DNA from: an uncultured Ruminococcus sp.
GTDB taxonomy: Bacteria > Bacillota > Clostridia > Oscillospirales > Ruminococcaceae
Length of the DNA stretch: 6,808 nucleotides
Direction: 5' to 3'
NCBI GenBank assembly: GCA_947174085.1
Contig: CAMWHN010000122.1
Location: 1-6,808, forward strand
The stretch's first letter is position 1; every line of letters starts with the position of its first letter. Shown here piece after piece: positions 5,229-6,808 of the stretch. A model generated the notes under the pieces. The model was not told the DNA's origin and did no database searches. It saw only the letters and a list, made by a program, of their open reading frames with translations. The translations under genes were made by a program, and so were the position numbers.

Positions 5229-5388
5229 TAGTTCTATTCCAGTGTTCATAGGTAATTCGTTTTGCTTCTTCTAAATATTCGTCAAACTGCTTATATAGCC
5301 GATTAAGAAAGAAGAATAATGTAATACCGCATATCACAAGAGAGATAGCAGTAGAAATGCAAACAGAAATTATAATTGCTAATAGCAT
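5206..5388 (-). CDS. Small single-span membrane protein, 60 aa
   Basis: Residues 2-28 (LLAIIISVCISTAISLVICG, then ITLFFFL) form one strongly hydrophobic helix. A charged, helical cytoplasm-like tail follows (NRLYKQFDEYLEEAKRITYEHW...). The gene is well supported for its size: ATG at 5388 has AGGTGAG 5 bases upstream and a consensus promoter just ahead, and the leader would be only about 13 bases. It runs head-on into the Abi-alpha gene with a 23-base overlap, so the two mRNAs have complementary 3' ends. No family is recognised. Possible roles are a superinfection-exclusion membrane protein, a holin-like or type I toxin-like peptide, or a partner of the Abi-alpha protein; all are inference. 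Confidence 0.72.
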   Translation of the reverse strand: MLLAIIISVCISTAISLVICGITLFFFLNRLYKQFDEYLEEAKRITYEHWNRTTNPTNKF

Positions 5389-5407
5389 AATTACTCACCT
5401 CGTAAAT

Positions 5408-5437
5408 ATTATATCATATATACTGAAAATATGTCAA
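5408..5437 (-). promoter_or_regulatory. Consensus promoter for the small membrane protein
   Basis: On the minus strand an exact TTGACA (5437-5432) and an exact TATAAT (5413-5408) are separated by 18 bases. The predicted start near 5401 lies about 13 bases before the ATG at 5388, with the ribosome site at the very 5' end of the RNA. No operator-like dyad was seen over it, so expression may be constitutive. Confidence 0.82.
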
Positions 5438-5563
5438 TATAAATAGTCTTAATTTTTTCAAATTACTGTAATATACATGGATTTATATAATTAAAAATAA
5501 GCTTTACTTTTATGTTGCTCTTGGGCATACTATAAGTAAGACAAGATAGAGAGGAGAATATAT

Positions 5564-5734
5564 ATGTTTGATGTAATGGCAAAACCAGTTCATGCAGCGT
5601 TTGTTATCGACCCTGAAAAGCTGGAAAGTTTTCTGAATCATAAAACGGATGCAGAACTAAAAAAGCAGGTTCTGGAGCGTGGAAGAAAATTACAAGAACA
5701 AATGGAACGTTGCGAAAATGAAAGAAATAAATAA
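5564..5734 (+). CDS. Small protein upstream of GNAT toxin-like gene, putative antitoxin, 56 aa
   Basis: The ATG at 5564 has AGGAG (5552-5556) 7 bases upstream. The protein starts MFDVMAKPVHAAFVIDPEKL and continues into a charged helix (LKKQVLERGRKLQEQMERCENERNK, about 32-56). It overlaps the next gene by 17 bases in another frame, so the two are probably translationally coupled. A short protein directly before and overlapping a TacT/AtaT-like acetyltransferase is where the antitoxin normally sits. It does not look like the usual DUF1778 ribbon-helix-helix partner: it lacks the R...K..I..AA pattern and is shorter. If it neutralises the enzyme it may be a different antitoxin type. The function is inferred from context. 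Confidence 0.7.
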   Translation: MFDVMAKPVHAAFVIDPEKLESFLNHKTDAELKKQVLERGRKLQEQMERCENERNK

Positions 5735-6269
5735 ATTGCCTGTGTATGGTGAAAACATCAAATTAAGTATGAGTAAACTTTTAGCAGAAGAAGACAAAAT
5801 AATCATACAATCGTTTGACTGTGGGAATGAAGTCATAAACAGTTATTTGAAAGAGCATGCTTATCAAGACCCACAGTCAACAACTTTTGTGATTTATGAT
5901 TTAGAAAAAAATCTTGTGGTCAGCTATTATTCTCTAAGCTGTTCAGGATTTGTATTAAATCTCAATTCTCATATTACAATTTATCCAGCAGTAGAAATTA
6001 AAATGTTTGCTGTAGATGATAACTATAAGCATATGCTTTTTTCACCAGATGATAAGTTTACATTGAGTGACTATATTTTTAGTAATGTTATTGCGAAAAT
6101 TTATGATTTTACTGAAAAAACATGTGGGGCTGATAAAATTATTTTATATGCCGTTCCGCAAGCAGAAAATTTTTATATTAAAAATGGATTTACCAGATTT
6201 CAAGATTTTATGTTACAATCTGAATCAAAATTTTTGGATGGTTGTATTCCTATGTACATGGATTTGTAA
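5718..6269 (+). CDS. GNAT-fold protein resembling TacT/AtaT toxins, with altered acetyl-CoA loop
   Basis: The product has 183 residues. The TacT-like N-terminal signature is present: FDCGNEVINSYLKEHAYQD (33-51), a threonine-rich strand TTFVIYDLEKNLVVSYYSLS (55-74), then EIKMFAVD (93-100, beta-4 position) and a C-terminal LYAVPQAENFYIKNGFTRF (143-161) with the conserved FY at 152-153, where GNAT toxins have their catalytic-site tyrosine. Family members acetylate the amino group of charged tRNAs and stop translation. What is odd is that the usual Q/R-x-x-G-x-G/A loop after beta-4 is missing: residues 101-121 read DNYKHMLFSPDDKFTLSDYIF and there is no glycine at all between 78 and 136. It may be a divergent clade that binds acetyl-CoA differently, or an inactive one. 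ATG 5718 has only weak ribosome-site support, consistent with coupling to the upstream gene. A TTG at 5679 is a poor alternative. Confidence 0.82.
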   Translation: MKEINKLPVYGENIKLSMSKLLAEEDKIIIQSFDCGNEVINSYLKEHAYQDPQSTTFVIYDLEKNLVVSYYSLSCSGFVLNLNSHITIYPAVEIKMFAVDDNYKHMLFSPDDKFTLSDYIFSNVIAKIYDFTEKTCGADKIILYAVPQAENFYIKNGFTRFQDFMLQSESKFLDGCIPMYMDL

Positions 6270-6277
6270 AGAATCAT

Positions 6278-6320
6278 AAAAAATACCGCCCAGTACTTAT
6301 GATACTGGGTGGTATTTTTA
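6278..6320. terminator. Strong bidirectional intrinsic terminator
   Basis: Arms 6283-6295 (ATACCGCCCAGTA) and 6303-6315 (TACTGGGTGGTAT) pair over 13 bp with one G-U wobble and a 7-base loop. A-run 6278-6283 lies on one side and T-run 6315-6319 on the other, so it can work on both strands. It begins 9 bases after the stop of the GNAT gene and would end that operon and also block leftward transcripts from the right edge. Confidence 0.92.
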
Positions 6321-6392
6321 TATACCTCTAATTTTGATTTAAAAGCCGTTTTTCAGAGTGTTAAAAAATAGGGGTATAGTTTTACAATTTTT

Positions 6393-6602
6393 TTAGTAAA
6401 ACGCCGTGTAGTATTTGCTATTAGCTTTAAAAGCGATTGTTGGCAAGCAGACGGGACGGTCTTGGAAATTATACTTTTCTTTTTCTTCTTTTTTCTTTCT
6501 TTTCGATATAGTCATTGTGGTTCTGCATTCTTGATTTAATTTAGCATAGTAATCAAAAAAATCACTTCTTCTTAATTTCAAAAAACTATCCGCTGTATCT
6601 TT
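6393..6602 (-). pseudogene. Possible decayed gene fragment, about 70 codons
   Basis: A minus-strand frame open from 6602 to 6393 begins KDTADSFLKLRRSDFFDY and continues into YAKLNQECRTTM, a lysine/glutamate-rich stretch (SKRKKKEEKEK, from the polypurine tract) and ARTIFICIAL-looking low-order sequence. It has no ATG near its beginning (only a TTG at 6581), no ribosome site and no promoter. The frame continues upstream across a TAG at 6603-6605 (EHWLTKS before it), then meets a TGA. The first 25 residues look protein-like, the rest does not. It is most likely a remnant, or chance. Confidence 0.25.
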
Positions 6603-6652
6603 CTAACTCTTAGTCAGCCAGTGTTCGAGGATAAATCACACACACAAGTTTA

Positions 6653-6669
6653 TTTTTTTTTTTTTTTTT
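6653..6669. repeat. Run of 17 T
   Basis: An uninterrupted homopolymer of 17 T, the longest in the window, lies in the non-coding spacer. It could be a bent or easily melted element near an origin. It is also a classic site of length error in sequencing. Confidence 0.9.
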
Positions 6670-6690
6670 CGAAGCTTGTTTGTTTGCTTG

Positions 6691-6719
6691 TTTAAAACCT
6701 TGTTTTAAATATATATAAT
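6691..6719 (+). promoter_or_regulatory. Possible promoter and dyad upstream of the iterons
   Basis: TTTAAAAC (6691-6698) and GTTTTAAA (6702-6709) form an 8 bp perfect inverted repeat with a 3-base centre. TATAAT (6714-6719) is an exact -10, and TTTAAA (6691-6696), 17 bases before it, is a poor -35 (4 of 6). If used, transcription would start near 6726 and run through the iterons into a gene beyond the window, a common self-regulated arrangement for plasmid initiators. Confidence 0.35.
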
Positions 6720-6731
6720 GTATAGTACCCC

Positions 6732-6808
6732 AAACTAACGACATGGATTCGCAAAACTAACGACATGGATTCGCAAAACTAACGACATGGATTCGCAAAA
6801 CTAACGAC
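6732..6808 (+). repeat. Tandem 22 bp iterons, at least 3.5 copies, cut by window end
   Basis: Identical 22 bp units (beginning AAACTAACGACATGG) start at 6732, 6754, 6776 and 6798 with no variation. The fourth copy is cut by the window end after 11 bases. Perfect head-to-tail repeats with a 22 bp period, just downstream of an AT-rich segment (6691-6720), are the hallmark of theta-replicating plasmid origins bound by Rep_3-type initiators. The initiator gene would be expected within about 100-300 bases to the right, outside this window. A partition (centromere-like) site is the main alternative. Repeats exactly at a sequence end may also be an assembly boundary. Confidence 0.85.

Larger units (their letters stand above)
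6321..6731. other. Non-coding spacer between toxin-antitoxin-like operon and iterons
   Basis: No convincing gene was found in these roughly 410 bases on either strand. What is present: a 7 bp AT-rich inverted repeat (GTTTTAC 6379-6385 with GTAAAAC 6396-6402); a 31-base pure pyrimidine tract (6474-6504); a decayed minus-strand frame (6393-6602); a short CA run (6638-6646); a run of 17 T (6653-6669); and an AT-rich end leading into the iterons. The composition is more simple-sequence-like than the rest of the window, as often seen around plasmid origins. Confidence 0.6.

Noticed and set aside
5500..5550. Promoter for the toxin-antitoxin-like pair
   Set aside because: A promoter must lie here, but the best matches (TTTACT with TACTAT at 19 bases spacing) are weak and alternatives are equally poor, so no site was assigned.
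6067..6279. Second plus-strand frame inside the GNAT gene
   Set aside because: It is fully overlapped by the GNAT frame, which has family motifs; no separate ribosome site.
96..6605. Element-wide UAG recoding, suggested by two frames crossing TAG
   Set aside because: TAG ends two intact genes (308-310, 5226-5228) and no suppressor tRNA is visible; one of the two frames is probably not a gene.
6732..6808. CRISPR array
   Set aside because: The 22 bp units are head-to-tail with no spacers between them and no cas gene in the window, so they are iterons rather than a CRISPR array.

Overview
The window is AT-rich. It has strong AAAGGAGG-type ribosome binding sites, tightly packed genes and sigma-A-type promoters. 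Together with the protein families this points to a low-GC Bacillota host, most likely a gut clostridium of the Ruminococcus/Oscillospiraceae kind; that placement is inference from style, not from a marker gene. The content is that of a temperate phage or phage-like plasmid: a lysogeny switch, an early replication operon, a candidate defence gene, a toxin-antitoxin-like pair and, at the right edge, plasmid-type tandem iterons.

Left part (about 1-3764, minus strand): a single leftward early operon, read from 3764 down to 96. In order it holds a small Cro-like XRE repressor, an ORF6N/KilAC-type antirepressor, a phage replisome organizer, a DnaC-type helicase loader with an N-terminal cysteine cluster, and three small genes of unknown function. 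The last of these is split by an in-frame TAG. Spacings run from 2 to about 48 bases and nearly every gene has its own Shine-Dalgarno. A set of 22-23 bp-spaced repeats beside a very AT-rich stretch lies inside the replisome organizer gene and is probably the lytic replication origin. The leftmost 95 bases hold two strong inverted repeats and no gene.

Switch (about 3765-3982): one near-consensus promoter points right (-35 at 3802, -10 at 3825) and one points left (-35 at 3913, -10 at 3890). They face each other, so the two transcripts should overlap by about 40 bases at their 5' ends. A dyad covers the -10 and start site of the leftward promoter and is the best candidate operator.

Right part (3983-6320): the rightward lysogenic side carries a CI-like XRE repressor without a peptidase domain, followed by an Abi-alpha (DUF4393) protein, a candidate phage-exclusion gene. 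Converging on it is a 60-residue membrane protein with its own consensus promoter. Next come a 56-residue protein and an overlapping GNAT-fold protein resembling TacT/AtaT toxins, closed by a strong bidirectional terminator.

Right edge (6321-6808): no convincing gene. It contains a decayed reading frame, a polypyrimidine tract, a run of 17 T, a possible promoter and at least 3.5 copies of a 22 bp tandem iteron running off the window. Such iterons normally precede a plasmid initiator gene. A phage lytic origin, a plasmid-type origin and an addiction-like module side by side suggest a phage-plasmid, with P1 as the familiar analogue. This is the main hypothesis to test.
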